DNA of 14,703 nucleotides from CAZFJG01 sp964410915 (GCA_964410915.1 CAYPIU010000043.1:1-14703); one strand, 5' to 3'. Positions 1 to 6,996 are shown, numbered from the stretch's first letter. Made by a program: numbers and translations. The notes: a model not told the origin generated them from the letters alone.

Positions 1-61
1 TGAAACAACCTTTCTGGCCGAGTTACTTGCGACTCCTCCAAAAACAACTTCCATCACTTAA
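1..61. other. Unassignable left-edge fragment
   Basis: The first ~60 bases are open in several frames, so a gene may run in from the left. On the + strand one frame stays open to a TAA at 59-61 and another to a TAA a few bases further on. On the - strand an ATG at 54-52 opens 18 codons that run off the edge, but it has no convincing ribosome binding site. There is too little sequence to choose, and no family is recognisable. Confidence 0.2.
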
Positions 62-101
62 AAATACTTAAAACACGATTTTTTAAATTATAGCTAATTA
101 T

Positions 102-146
102 ATACCTAATTCGAAAATTCTCTATTGTATGCCTGATATTAGGTAT
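102..146. repeat. 9-bp inverted repeat upstream of gdhA copy 1
   Basis: ATACCTAAT at 102-110 and its exact reverse complement ATTAGGTAT at 138-146 are separated by 27 nt. The repeat lies upstream of the likely gdhA promoter, where a regulator could bind. It may also be chance in such AT-rich DNA. Confidence 0.25.
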
Positions 147-190
147 TAAGAACTATTTTTTAGAACCATGAGAGGGTCTTTACAATTTTG

Positions 191-199
191 TGATATAGT
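191..199 (+). promoter_or_regulatory. Candidate extended -10 promoter of gdhA copy 1
   Basis: TGA-TATAGT (TGn at 191-193, -10 at 194-199) fits an extended -10 element. There is no good -35 at 17 nt, which extended -10 promoters tolerate. Transcription would start near 206 and give a leader of ~74 nt holding a G8 run and a hairpin. Confidence 0.35.
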
Positions 200-220
200 T
201 ATCAAGCATGCCCTGGTATC

Positions 221-228
221 GGGGGGGG
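221..228 (+). repeat. G8 homopolymer in the gdhA leader
   Basis: Eight consecutive G residues stand out in otherwise AT-rich intergenic DNA, about 50 nt before the gdhA start codon. Runs this long are prone to slipped-strand length changes. Here a change would alter leader length or structure and not the reading frame. Confidence 0.7.
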
Positions 229-233
229 TAATG

Positions 234-269
234 CAGGTAGCTTCATGCTACTTGAAGATTTCCAGGAGG
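234..269 (+). promoter_or_regulatory. Leader hairpin next to the gdhA ribosome binding site
   Basis: CAGGTAGC (234-241) pairs with GCTACTTG (247-254), giving 8 pairs including one G-U around a 5-nt loop. It ends 9 nt before the ribosome binding site AGGAGG at 264-269, which lies 10 nt from the ATG at 280. An alternative, mutually exclusive stem pairs CTTCA (241-245) with TGAAG (253-257). The position would allow translational control; that role is inference. Confidence 0.35.
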
Positions 270-279
270 TGTTTATTAT

Positions 280-1560
280 ATGTCGGTAGTGAAACGTTCT
301 TCCAGCAATGGTTTTTTATCCAATTCCCTTCAATATTTTTATGAAGCAGCTGAAGAAATGGGTCTTGAAGACGATCTTATTGAGATATTGAGCAGATCTG
401 AGCGAAAACTTTCAATGTCTATTCCGGTAGAGATGGATGATGGCAGTGTGAAAGTTTTTGAAGGGTTCCGCGTTCAGCATTCCACAACGCTTGGTCCATC
501 AAAGGGAGGGGTTCGCTTCCACCCGAATGTCAATCTTGATGAGTGTGAAGCTCTTGCAATGATGATGACATGGAAATGTTCTCTTGCTGGTATTCCTTAT
601 GGTGGTGGTAAGGGTGGAGTAAGCTGTGAGCCTCTTGAACTTTCTAAAAAGGAAAAGGAAAGAATAGCCAGAACATGGGCTGCAAGGGTAGAACCCCTTG
701 TTGGAGCATGGTCTGATGTGCCGGCTCCTGATGTTAATACTGGTGGACCTGAAATGGTGTGGTTCATGGACACAATAAGCAAGATGCGAAACAGGCTCGA
801 GCCTGCCATCTTTACGGGCAAACCTATCCCACTCTGGGGTTCAGCAGGTCGTACAGCTGCTACAGGCTATGGAGTGGCCACTTGCGGTCTCGAGCTGTTC
901 AAGGCTCTCGGAGAGTCGCCAGATGGTAAGACCGTAGCTATACAGGGTTTTGGTAATGTCGGAACATACGCAGCCCTTACATTCGTAAAAGAAGGTGCAA
1001 AGGTTGTCGGTATAAGCGATATCACCGGAACCTATTACCACAAGGATGGTATTGACATCGAGAAGGCCGTAAACCATGTACAGAATGTTCACCCTAAACA
1101 TCTTCTTGAGGGTTTTGAACAGGATGGTTTGGAAAAACTTGAGCTTAATGATGTTCTCTACCTTGATGTAGATCTTTTCATTCCTGCTGCTCTTGAGGGT
1201 GTTATCACAAAAGATAATGCAGATAAAGTCAAGGCAAAATACATCGTTGAGGCTGCAAATGGTCCTATCACAGCAGATGGAGACGCAATTCTCGCTTCAA
1301 AGGGTATTATTATTGTTCCTGATTTCCTTGCAAATGCCGGTGGAGTAATTGGTTCCTATTTTGAATGGGCGCAGGACCTTGGCGGATATTTCTGGACTAT
1401 CGAGGAATATAATGATCGCCTGATCCGAATTATGAAGGGGAACTTTGCCAGGGTCTGGGATTATAGTAAGGATAAAGATATAAAGATGCGCAGGGCTGCC
1501 TTTATGGTAGCTATAGAAAGAGTTGCCGAAGCACAGAGGATGCGTGGAGTTTTTCTTTAA
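280..1560 (+). CDS. gdhA: Glutamate dehydrogenase, paralogue 1
   Basis: Catalyses reversible oxidative deamination of glutamate to 2-oxoglutarate and ammonia with NAD(P), in the cytoplasm, usually as a hexamer. The 426 residues fit the family length. The substrate-binding lysines are K75 (GPSKGGVRF) and K99 (TWKC), and the catalytic lysine is K111 (PYGGGKGG). Their 24- and 12-residue spacing matches the K89/K113/K125 spacing of the Clostridium symbiosum enzyme. The catalytic aspartate is D151 (PAPDVNT). The Rossmann motif GFGNVG is at 223-228, followed by SD at 246-247, and the C-terminal substrate loop NAGGVIGSYFEW is at 352-363. The ATG has AGGAGG 10 nt upstream. The region GKPIPLWGSAGRTAATGYG differs from copy 2 (GGSLGRGDATSRG), so substrate or coenzyme preference may differ. 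Cofactor choice cannot be read safely. It converges on an ATP-grasp gene, an arrangement repeated at copy 2. Confidence 0.96.
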   Translation: MSVVKRSSSNGFLSNSLQYFYEAAEEMGLEDDLIEILSRSERKLSMSIPVEMDDGSVKVFEGFRVQHSTTLGPSKGGVRFHPNVNLDECEALAMMMTWKCSLAGIPYGGGKGGVSCEPLELSKKEKERIARTWAARVEPLVGAWSDVPAPDVNTGGPEMVWFMDTISKMRNRLEPAIFTGKPIPLWGSAGRTAATGYGVATCGLELFKALGESPDGKTVAIQGFGNVGTYAALTFVKEGAKVVGISDITGTYYHKDGIDIEKAVNHVQNVHPKHLLEGFEQDGLEKLELNDVLYLDVDLFIPAALEGVITKDNADKVKAKYIVEAANGPITADGDAILASKGIIIVPDFLANAGGVIGSYFEWAQDLGGYFWTIEEYNDRLIRIMKGNFARVWDYSKDKDIKMRRAAFMVAIERVAEAQRMRGVFL

Positions 1561-1589
1561 ATCAGTAATGGAAGCGTGTTTTCTTAATT

Positions 1590-1639
1590 ATCTATACAGA
1601 AAGAGGCAGGGGATATCCCCTGCCTCTTTCTGTATAGAT
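1590..1639. terminator. Perfect 50-nt palindrome, bidirectional terminator
   Basis: Bases 1590-1614 are the exact reverse complement of 1615-1639: 25 base pairs with no spacer, centred on GGATATCC. The core GAGGCAGGGG stem is followed by TTTC on each strand. It lies between the convergent stops at 1560 and 1655 and is best read as the shared intrinsic terminator of both genes. RNA would need to open the central bases to form a loop. Confidence 0.88.
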
Positions 1640-1654
1640 CTGTTGTGACAAAAT

Positions 1655-3382
1655 TTAGTTCACTACAATGACCCCTTCATTTTTTTCTCCATTTGTAAAA
1701 ACAGAAAAAGAACCCCTGTAGACCCTTACAGCTGGATCCATTTCATTATTATACGGAGTTTCATCAAAAAAACGTTCATCAAAAATATTATTTTTTTCGC
1801 CATGATAAACTGGCATATACAGGATCTCGTCAATTTCAAGATCCGTAAAGAAGTGAGTTCCGAATGATAATTCGGGCATGAAACCCTCTTGTGGTATCCC
1901 CAGTTCTACTATACAGCAGCAGTTTGTCAATTCATCATATCGTACAGGAACTCCTAATAGAGGGTTACTTGATCCCACTCTTCCTGGTGAAACAAGAATA
2001 AACTTTTCTTTTCCCAGTTGAGCATTTATCTTTCCGATAGTCCTTGCGATATGACACCACTGCCTTGTTTTGGAATAAAAGTGATAATCGACCATTATTA
2101 TGTAAGGGATATTTTCTTTTCTTCCATCTGTAACCATTCTGTCTGCCTGCAATATCTTTCTTTTGCTGGATAATTCCGGAATGTCAAGACATTCGTTCTT
2201 TTCTTTAGTCCACAGAGGCCTTGCCTGAACCAATTCTACAATATCTTCCGAATGGTGATAAGCGAATTCAATATCTGCAGGTACTCCCATCGAATCCTCA
2301 AGGATTTTCAATATCTTTTTCATACGGTTGAAAAAGAATCTCGCTTGTTTGGAAAAGCCTTCAAATGTGAAACAGATCTTGGAATCCTGTGCAGAAAAAT
2401 TTCCTGATTTACAGATCCTTCTAAAGTAGCCTCCTTCCGGGTCAGATGTATATAGCTGGGCATAGTCGAGAAAATAACTGTGATAAGGAATGATATCCTC
2501 CCAGATGTTTTTTATGTCAACCGTCGCTAAGGTGTGTGTTTCTCTGTCTACCACCTGAAAATGTTCCTGGGCATGTCGCATTATATTGAAGGGGTTCTGG
2601 CCTTCAGGGCGTAGGCAGGGCATAGTCAATGAAAATGATCTTGCATAGCCTCTTTTTGTACTTGTAGTTCCCATGCCGAAAACAAGTCTGATTAATCCGT
2701 CATCAGGGTTAATTCTTGTTGTCCATCGGAGATAATATTTTGAGAATCCAACCCCAGCAAGGGTTGGGTAAAAATAACGTCCGTGCCATGAGCCTGATAC
2801 TTTCATTATGATTATGCCCATTGCATCTTCTCCGAGACCATGTTTTTCGCGATAAGCCAGTGCTATAGGAAAATGAATTCTGGCGAAGATCTTTTTGATC
2901 TCAGTTTCTACAAGTTTTACCCTTTCATTGATGTCTGGCTGGTCATTGATCATAAAAGTTGATCTGTATTTCCCGGCAAAAGAATATTTCAACGAATCCT
3001 CGAGCAGGCTGCTGCTTCTTACTATCACAGGGGCTGTAACATCTATAAGAAATTTCTTTATCGAGTGCATAGCGTAATCCGGCAGTTCTGTATCGAGGAA
3101 CTTTCTTTCGATCTCTTCAGGATCTTTGCACTGTATCATTTCCAGATCCGGGATCTGCTCCAGAACATATTTATAAACGTTTATGGAAAGAAATATCGAT
3201 GGTGGAAAAATTACTTTTTCAGATAGTTCATCATCAGTATCCCATAATCTTGCCATTGCATAAAGTAGAGACCTTCCCTTTCCACCAATATGGCCATTTC
3301 CTATGATAAGATCAGAAAACCGTGCATCTTCCAATGGATCCCAGCTAAAATACTTTTTTGAAATGGTGTCGGTTTCTTTCAT
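1655..3382 (-). CDS. PEP synthase-like ATP-grasp protein, paralogue 1
   Basis: A 575-residue cytoplasmic protein with no signal peptide. The first ~390 residues look like the PEP/pyruvate-binding ATP-grasp domain (PPDK_N) of PEP synthase and pyruvate phosphate dikinase: GGKG at 33-36, VRSSSLLEDS at 121-130, FAGKY at 135-139, and the ATP-site end DIEF (370-373) with VQARPL (385-390). The swivelling phosphohistidine domain and the PEP-binding barrel are absent, so PEP synthesis is not expected. Residues ~410-575 instead form a second domain with PGRVGSSNPLLGVPV (466-480) and PELSFGTHFF (503-512), which I recall from uncharacterised PPDK_N-containing proteins. Copy 2 has PGRWG where this one has PGRVG (V469). 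A triple cysteine lies at 488-490. The ATG has AGGGAG at 3389-3394 (minus strand). Substrate unknown. Confidence 0.85.
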   Translation of the reverse strand: MKETDTISKKYFSWDPLEDARFSDLIIGNGHIGGKGRSLLYAMARLWDTDDELSEKVIFPPSIFLSINVYKYVLEQIPDLEMIQCKDPEEIERKFLDTELPDYAMHSIKKFLIDVTAPVIVRSSSLLEDSLKYSFAGKYRSTFMINDQPDINERVKLVETEIKKIFARIHFPIALAYREKHGLGEDAMGIIIMKVSGSWHGRYFYPTLAGVGFSKYYLRWTTRINPDDGLIRLVFGMGTTSTKRGYARSFSLTMPCLRPEGQNPFNIMRHAQEHFQVVDRETHTLATVDIKNIWEDIIPYHSYFLDYAQLYTSDPEGGYFRRICKSGNFSAQDSKICFTFEGFSKQARFFFNRMKKILKILEDSMGVPADIEFAYHHSEDIVELVQARPLWTKEKNECLDIPELSSKRKILQADRMVTDGRKENIPYIIMVDYHFYSKTRQWCHIARTIGKINAQLGKEKFILVSPGRVGSSNPLLGVPVRYDELTNCCCIVELGIPQEGFMPELSFGTHFFTDLEIDEILYMPVYHGEKNNIFDERFFDETPYNNEMDPAVRVYRGSFSVFTNGEKNEGVIVVN

Positions 3383-3459
3383 ATAAATCTCCCTTAAAGA
3401 GTATTTAAATGCGCTGTTATTCTGGATTGGTTATTATTGTATGCATCATTCTTAAGGAT

Positions 3460-3487
3460 ATTGTATCAAAAAATACTTCTTTGTATA
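3460..3487 (-). promoter_or_regulatory. Weak candidate promoter of ATP-grasp gene 1
   Basis: Read on the minus strand, TATACA (3487-3482), a 16-nt spacer and TACAAT (3465-3460) resemble a sigma-70 promoter. It would give a leader of roughly 70 nt. The -35 is poor, and chance matches are easy in this AT-rich gap. Confidence 0.25.
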
Positions 3488-3518
3488 ACATTTTTTATAT
3501 AAAATTTATCAAAGAATA

Positions 3519-3546
3519 TTGCATTGTTGTGCCACAGTATTATAAT
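3519..3546 (+). promoter_or_regulatory. Candidate sigma-70 promoter of gdhA copy 2
   Basis: TTGCAT (3519-3524), 16 nt, then a perfect TATAAT (3541-3546). If used, the transcript starts near 3553 and carries a leader of ~215 nt before the GTG at 3768. A weaker alternative nearer the gene is TTGCAA (3688-3693), 17 nt, TAAAGT (3711-3716). Confidence 0.45.
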
Positions 3547-3767
3547 AAACTTAGTAAGAAGAGTTGAAGGGCTAATAAGTTCACGCAGATCACTACTTAA
3601 ATCTAATAGCTTTTACTGTATACTTAATATAAATATTCAGACTTTTCTATTTTTAAATCCTATACAATGTATTTTTACAAAAAGAAGTTGCAAAACTTTA
3701 ATTGCATTGTTAAAGTAAACAGGTTTTCAGGATCCGGAAAATTCTATTTTATAAGGGGGAGTGTAAA

Positions 3768-5009
3768 GTGAATGCACACGAGATGTTTGTAAAGCAGGTT
3801 GACGAGGCAACACCATTCCTAACAGTAGAGCAGGAGTATATTGACATTCTGAAACACCCCAAAGAAGTCCTGGAAGTATCTATCCCGCTTAAGCTTGATG
3901 ATGGTGAAGTGAAGGTGGTAAAGGGTTGGAGAAGTCATCATAATAATGCCTTGGGCCCTTATAAGGGTGGAGTCCGCTACCATCCGAACGTCAGCAGGGA
4001 AGAGGTAATTGCGCTTTCTTCATGGATGACCGTTAAATGTGCGACTGCCCAGCTTCCATACGGCGGTGGTAAAGGTGGAGTATCAGTCAACATCAGAGAT
4101 CTCTCACCAACAGAGATCGAGAGATTGAGCCGTGGTTATGCAATGGCTATCTCAAGATTCATGGGTACTGACATTGATATCCCTGCTCCGGATGTTTACA
4201 CAAATCCTCAGGTCATGTCCTGGTTCGTTGATACATATGAAAAAATACAGGGCAGAAGTGAACCTTCCTGCTATACAGGTAAACCAGTTGAGGCTGGCGG
4301 GTCTCTCGGAAGAGGAGATGCCACATCCAGAGGCGGAATGTACATTCTCAGAGAAATGTTGAAAGAGAAGGATCTTCTCGGAAAAGATCTTACCGTTGCG
4401 GTACAGGGATTTGGAAATGTTGGAAGTTTTGCCCATAAACTTATTGAAAGTGATCTGGGTCTTAAAATTGTTGCAGTTTCAGATAGCCGTGGTGGAGCTT
4501 ACAATCCCAAGGGTATCGATTATGTTTCTGTGAGGGAGCATAAGACAAATACAGGAAGTATCGCCGGTTATGCCAACAGCGAAAGCATTTCGAATGAAGA
4601 GCTTCTCGAGCTGGATGTTGATATTCTTATTCCTGCTGCTTTAGAAGGGGTTATCACTGAAGCTAATTCAAAGGATATCAAGGCTAAGACAATACTGGAA
4701 CTCGCAAATGGTCCTGTTACGCCGGAAGCTGATTCGATCCTTACCGGTATGGGAGTAGAAACTATTCCCGACGTACTTGCTAATGCTGGTGGAGTTACTG
4801 TGAGCTGCTTCGAATGGATCCAGGGAAGGACAGGAGATTACTGGACTGTAGAGGATGTTCATGAGAAACTTGACAAGAAGCTTACCACAGCTTTCCATGA
4901 GATCTGGAAGATCAAGCAGGATTTCAAAATTACAACTCGTCAGGCTGCTTATGTAAGGGCAATATCAAGAATAGTTGGTGCCATGCGTTTCAAAGGCATC
5001 TGGCCCTGA
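3768..5009 (+). CDS. gdhA: Glutamate dehydrogenase, paralogue 2
   Basis: Same enzyme family as the first gdhA, 413 residues, and clearly diverged from it. All key residues are present: K66 (GPYKGGVRYHP), K90 (TVKC), catalytic K102 (PYGGGKGG), D142 (PAPDVYT), Rossmann GFGNVG at 214-219 with SD at 238-239, and NAGGVTVSCFEW at 339-350. Cysteine 347 replaces the tyrosine of the usual SYFEW in that loop. The start is GTG at 3768 with AGGGGGA at 3754-3760, 7 nt upstream; the first internal ATG, at codon 6, has no comparable site. Because both copies keep complete active sites, neither looks like a purely regulatory subunit. Two isoenzymes (for example catabolic and anabolic) or a mixed hexamer are both possible. 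It converges on ATP-grasp gene 2. Confidence 0.96.
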   Translation: MNAHEMFVKQVDEATPFLTVEQEYIDILKHPKEVLEVSIPLKLDDGEVKVVKGWRSHHNNALGPYKGGVRYHPNVSREEVIALSSWMTVKCATAQLPYGGGKGGVSVNIRDLSPTEIERLSRGYAMAISRFMGTDIDIPAPDVYTNPQVMSWFVDTYEKIQGRSEPSCYTGKPVEAGGSLGRGDATSRGGMYILREMLKEKDLLGKDLTVAVQGFGNVGSFAHKLIESDLGLKIVAVSDSRGGAYNPKGIDYVSVREHKTNTGSIAGYANSESISNEELLELDVDILIPAALEGVITEANSKDIKAKTILELANGPVTPEADSILTGMGVETIPDVLANAGGVTVSCFEWIQGRTGDYWTVEDVHEKLDKKLTTAFHEIWKIKQDFKITTRQAAYVRAISRIVGAMRFKGIWP

Positions 5010-5024
5010 TAAAAAGTTATTATA

Positions 5025-5060
5025 AAAAGAAGCCCTTCCATTAATGGAAGGGCTTCTTTT
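5025..5060. terminator. Perfect 36-nt palindrome, bidirectional terminator
   Basis: Bases 5025-5042 are the exact reverse complement of 5043-5060: an 18-bp stem without spacer, with core GAAGCCCTTCCATT. It begins with AAAA and ends with TTTT, so each strand has a U-tract. It sits between the convergent stops at 5009 and 5079 and serves both. Confidence 0.9.
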
Positions 5061-5078
5061 GTAATTATCTATTGTAGT

Positions 5079-6809
5079 TTATTCTGAAATGTGTATTTGT
5101 CCCACTTCATTTTCCCCATCCAGAAAAACTGAGAAGTTACCTTTATATATCCTTATTGCTGGATGCCTGCTTTTCTCATATGGTGTATTCTCCAGCCACG
5201 TCCTGTTCAGGATGTTATTATCTTCGCCTTCGAAAACAGGGAGATAAAGAGTTCCGTCAACATCAAGATCCAGGAAAAAATGTGTTCCGTAGGAAAGTTC
5301 CGGAACAAAATCACTTTGGCTTATTCCGATTTCGACAAGACATCCACAATTACATATCTCATTATACTTTACCGGTACGCCCAGAAGAGGGTTGGTGCTT
5401 CCCCATCTTCCCGGCCCCACAAGTATATAATTGGTACCTGCAAGTCTTTCATTGATCCTGCCAATTTCTCGGGCTACTTCAAAATAGCCGGGATCACTGT
5501 TGTAAACATCGTGGTCAACATAAACAATATGAGATGTTTCTTTAAGAATACCGTTGCTTACCATTCTGTTTCCTTTCAGGATAATCTTTTCACGGGGGAC
5601 TTCGGGTATATCCACTTTTGCCATCTCTTCATATCCTGCCAGTGGACGCATCTGTATAAGGTAAAGTTCTTCGTCTTCTGTATCGTATGTGAACTCGATA
5701 TCCACGGGATTACCTACTGAATCTTCAAGAAAAGAAGAGAGTTCTTTCACGAGATTGAAGAAAAATGGTTTTTTCTGTGCAAGGGCAGAAAATGAAAAAA
5801 CAGGTTTACCGTTCTTTGCCTTGTTTGACCCTGCCCAGGATAAAGTGTTGTCTGCAAAGATCTCGATAAAACTGGATGCATTCCTGTGTTCCTTGAGGAT
5901 GAAAGGAAGAAAATCCCTGAGTTCGCCTGATCTGAATTCTCCTTCCTTTTGATCTATATAATCAAATATGGTCTGACTTGACATACTTATTTCTGAGGGC
6001 AGGTTTCCCTGGGGACGAAGAGAAGGGTGTGAAAGGTAGAAAAGTCTTGCTTTTAACCTGTCAACACTTCGAGTACCAAGGCCAAAACAGAGTCTCATTA
6101 CTCCTGCTTCTTTCTGTATTCGTGTAGAAGGGCGGCGATAAACTTTCGAAAAACATATTCCTGCGATCTCGGGGTAATAAAGATCACCATGGTTCTTACC
6201 GATCATCGGTTCTATAACAATGCCCATTGCTTCGTCAAGGTCGGAATATCCATGTTTAGCCCTATAGGCTCTTGCTGCGGGGTTGTAAAGGGATGACCAG
6301 ACGTTTTTAATGCATTTTATTAGATTTTCAGTTCTTGTGTGTATGTCTCCTTTATCTACAGAAAAACAGGTTTCATATTTGCCTGCAAATGATAACATTT
6401 TTGAATCTTCGAGTAGTGAGCTTGATCTTACCGCCATCGGGCAATCGCCTATCGTTCTTATTACTGCTTCAATATCTCTATAAAAACTATCTCTCACTTT
6501 CCCCTCCATAAAAGACTGGCGAAGAATTTCATAAAACTGGTATGATGAATCCTCTGTCTGTTCTTTGAAAGAAGTATTATGCTTTTCAACGATGTCGTCG
6601 ATCCTGTTTTCTTTAAAGAAATCATTAAATATTTCAGTTGTCAGAGAAAAATCTATCTCGGGAAACTTAACGTGTTTTTCCAGTTCAGTTCCCAGAACTG
6701 ACTCATATGAAAAGGCCAATCCCTTGGCTTTACCTCCAACTTCTCCCTCTCCGATCAAATGTTTACGCTTTCGATAAAGTAGTTTCGGATCATATGTCTC
6801 AAAATCCAT
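5079..6809 (-). CDS. PEP synthase-like ATP-grasp protein, paralogue 2
   Basis: A 576-residue paralogue of the protein at 1655-3382, colinear almost residue for residue from the ATP site to the C-terminus. PPDK_N features: GGK at 25-27, VRSSSLLEDS at 127-136, FAGKY at 141-145, DIEF at 370-373 and IQMRPL at 385-390. C-terminal domain: PGRWGSTNPLLGVPV at 466-480 and PELSYGTHFF at 503-512. It too lacks the phosphohistidine and PEP-binding domains of true PEP synthase. Cysteines 486, 488 and 490 form CNCGC; C488 and C490 are shared with paralogue 1. The ATG at 6809 has only AGGA about 13 nt upstream, a weak site, but no better in-frame start exists and the length agrees with the paralogue. An ATP-dependent ligase or kinase, or an ATP-sensing partner of glutamate dehydrogenase, is possible. 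Function unknown. Confidence 0.85.
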   Translation of the reverse strand: MDFETYDPKLLYRKRKHLIGEGEVGGKAKGLAFSYESVLGTELEKHVKFPEIDFSLTTEIFNDFFKENRIDDIVEKHNTSFKEQTEDSSYQFYEILRQSFMEGKVRDSFYRDIEAVIRTIGDCPMAVRSSSLLEDSKMLSFAGKYETCFSVDKGDIHTRTENLIKCIKNVWSSLYNPAARAYRAKHGYSDLDEAMGIVIEPMIGKNHGDLYYPEIAGICFSKVYRRPSTRIQKEAGVMRLCFGLGTRSVDRLKARLFYLSHPSLRPQGNLPSEISMSSQTIFDYIDQKEGEFRSGELRDFLPFILKEHRNASSFIEIFADNTLSWAGSNKAKNGKPVFSFSALAQKKPFFFNLVKELSSFLEDSVGNPVDIEFTYDTEDEELYLIQMRPLAGYEEMAKVDIPEVPREKIILKGNRMVSNGILKETSHIVYVDHDVYNSDPGYFEVAREIGRINERLAGTNYILVGPGRWGSTNPLLGVPVKYNEICNCGCLVEIGISQSDFVPELSYGTHFFLDLDVDGTLYLPVFEGEDNNILNRTWLENTPYEKSRHPAIRIYKGNFSVFLDGENEVGQIHISE

Positions 6810-6848
6810 GGGTTAAATTCTGTCCTTTCTAAACTTTGTTTTACAGTG

Positions 6849-6857
6849 ATTTTACCA
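6849..6857 (-). promoter_or_regulatory. Candidate extended -10 promoter of ATP-grasp gene 2
   Basis: On the minus strand TGG-TAAAAT (6857-6849) matches an extended -10 element, with transcription starting near 6842 and a leader of ~33 nt. No clear -35 is seen. Confidence 0.35.
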
Positions 6858-6902
6858 TAATAAATTGTGTTATATTAATTTCAGGTGTTAAAGATCCGGA
6901 TC

Positions 6903-6921
6903 GTTCTGATAAAACCAGAAC
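6903..6921. repeat. Inverted repeat in the divergent promoter region
   Basis: GTTCTG (6903-6908) and CAGAAC (6916-6921) form perfect 6-bp arms around 7 nt, with the 10-bp palindrome GATCCGGATC (6893-6902) directly upstream. Either could be a protein-binding site in the 244-nt gap between divergent genes. Confidence 0.25.
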
Positions 6922-6967
6922 ATCTTAAGAATGGTAAACTACTTGATATTAAACGGGAAAGTATATA

Positions 6968-6996
6968 TCACCAAGCGGTGACATTTATTATATAAT
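6968..6996 (+). promoter_or_regulatory. Operator-like repeat and -10 of acyl-CoA synthetase gene
   Basis: TCACC (6968-6972), AAGC, GGTGA (6977-6981) is a perfect inverted repeat directly upstream of a TATAAT at 6991-6996. It lies where the -35 would be, and no good -35 hexamer is visible. This arrangement suits either an activator-dependent or a repressed promoter. The ribosome binding site AGGGGG is at 7039-7044, 9 nt from the ATG. Confidence 0.35.

Larger units (their letters stand above)
3383..3767. other. AT-rich divergent intergenic region with gdhA2 leader
   Basis: This 385-nt gap separates the divergent ATP-grasp gene 1 and gdhA copy 2. It holds candidate promoters in both directions. 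An 11-nt direct repeat, ATTGCATTGTT, occurs at 3518-3528 and 3701-3711. A possible long stem pairs 3567-3574 with 3607-3614 (8 pairs, two of them G-U), with AAGT/ACTT nested inside. I see no credible gene: the one open stretch of ~64 codons has no ribosome binding site and low-complexity composition. Confidence 0.5.

Noticed and set aside
1..54. Possible minus-strand gene start (18 codons) at the left edge
   Set aside because: No ribosome binding site, two + strand frames are equally open, and it is too short to assign.
3524..3718. 64-codon + strand open frame between the divergent genes
   Set aside because: No ribosome binding site, AT-driven composition, and overlap with the best gdhA2 promoter and leader.
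280..5009. Recent segmental duplication or mobile element as the cause of the repeated module
   Set aside because: The paralogues are strongly diverged at protein level, no shared long nucleotide repeats flank them, and no transposase or terminal repeats are visible.
5163..5720. 185-codon + strand frame opposite the ATP-grasp gene 2
   Set aside because: It lies entirely antisense to a well-supported family member and shows no recognisable domain, so it is a shadow of the real reading frame.
1655..6809. Calling the two ATP-grasp genes PEP synthase (ppsA) or ppdK
   Set aside because: They lack the phosphohistidine and PEP-binding domains, so the enzymatic name would mislead.
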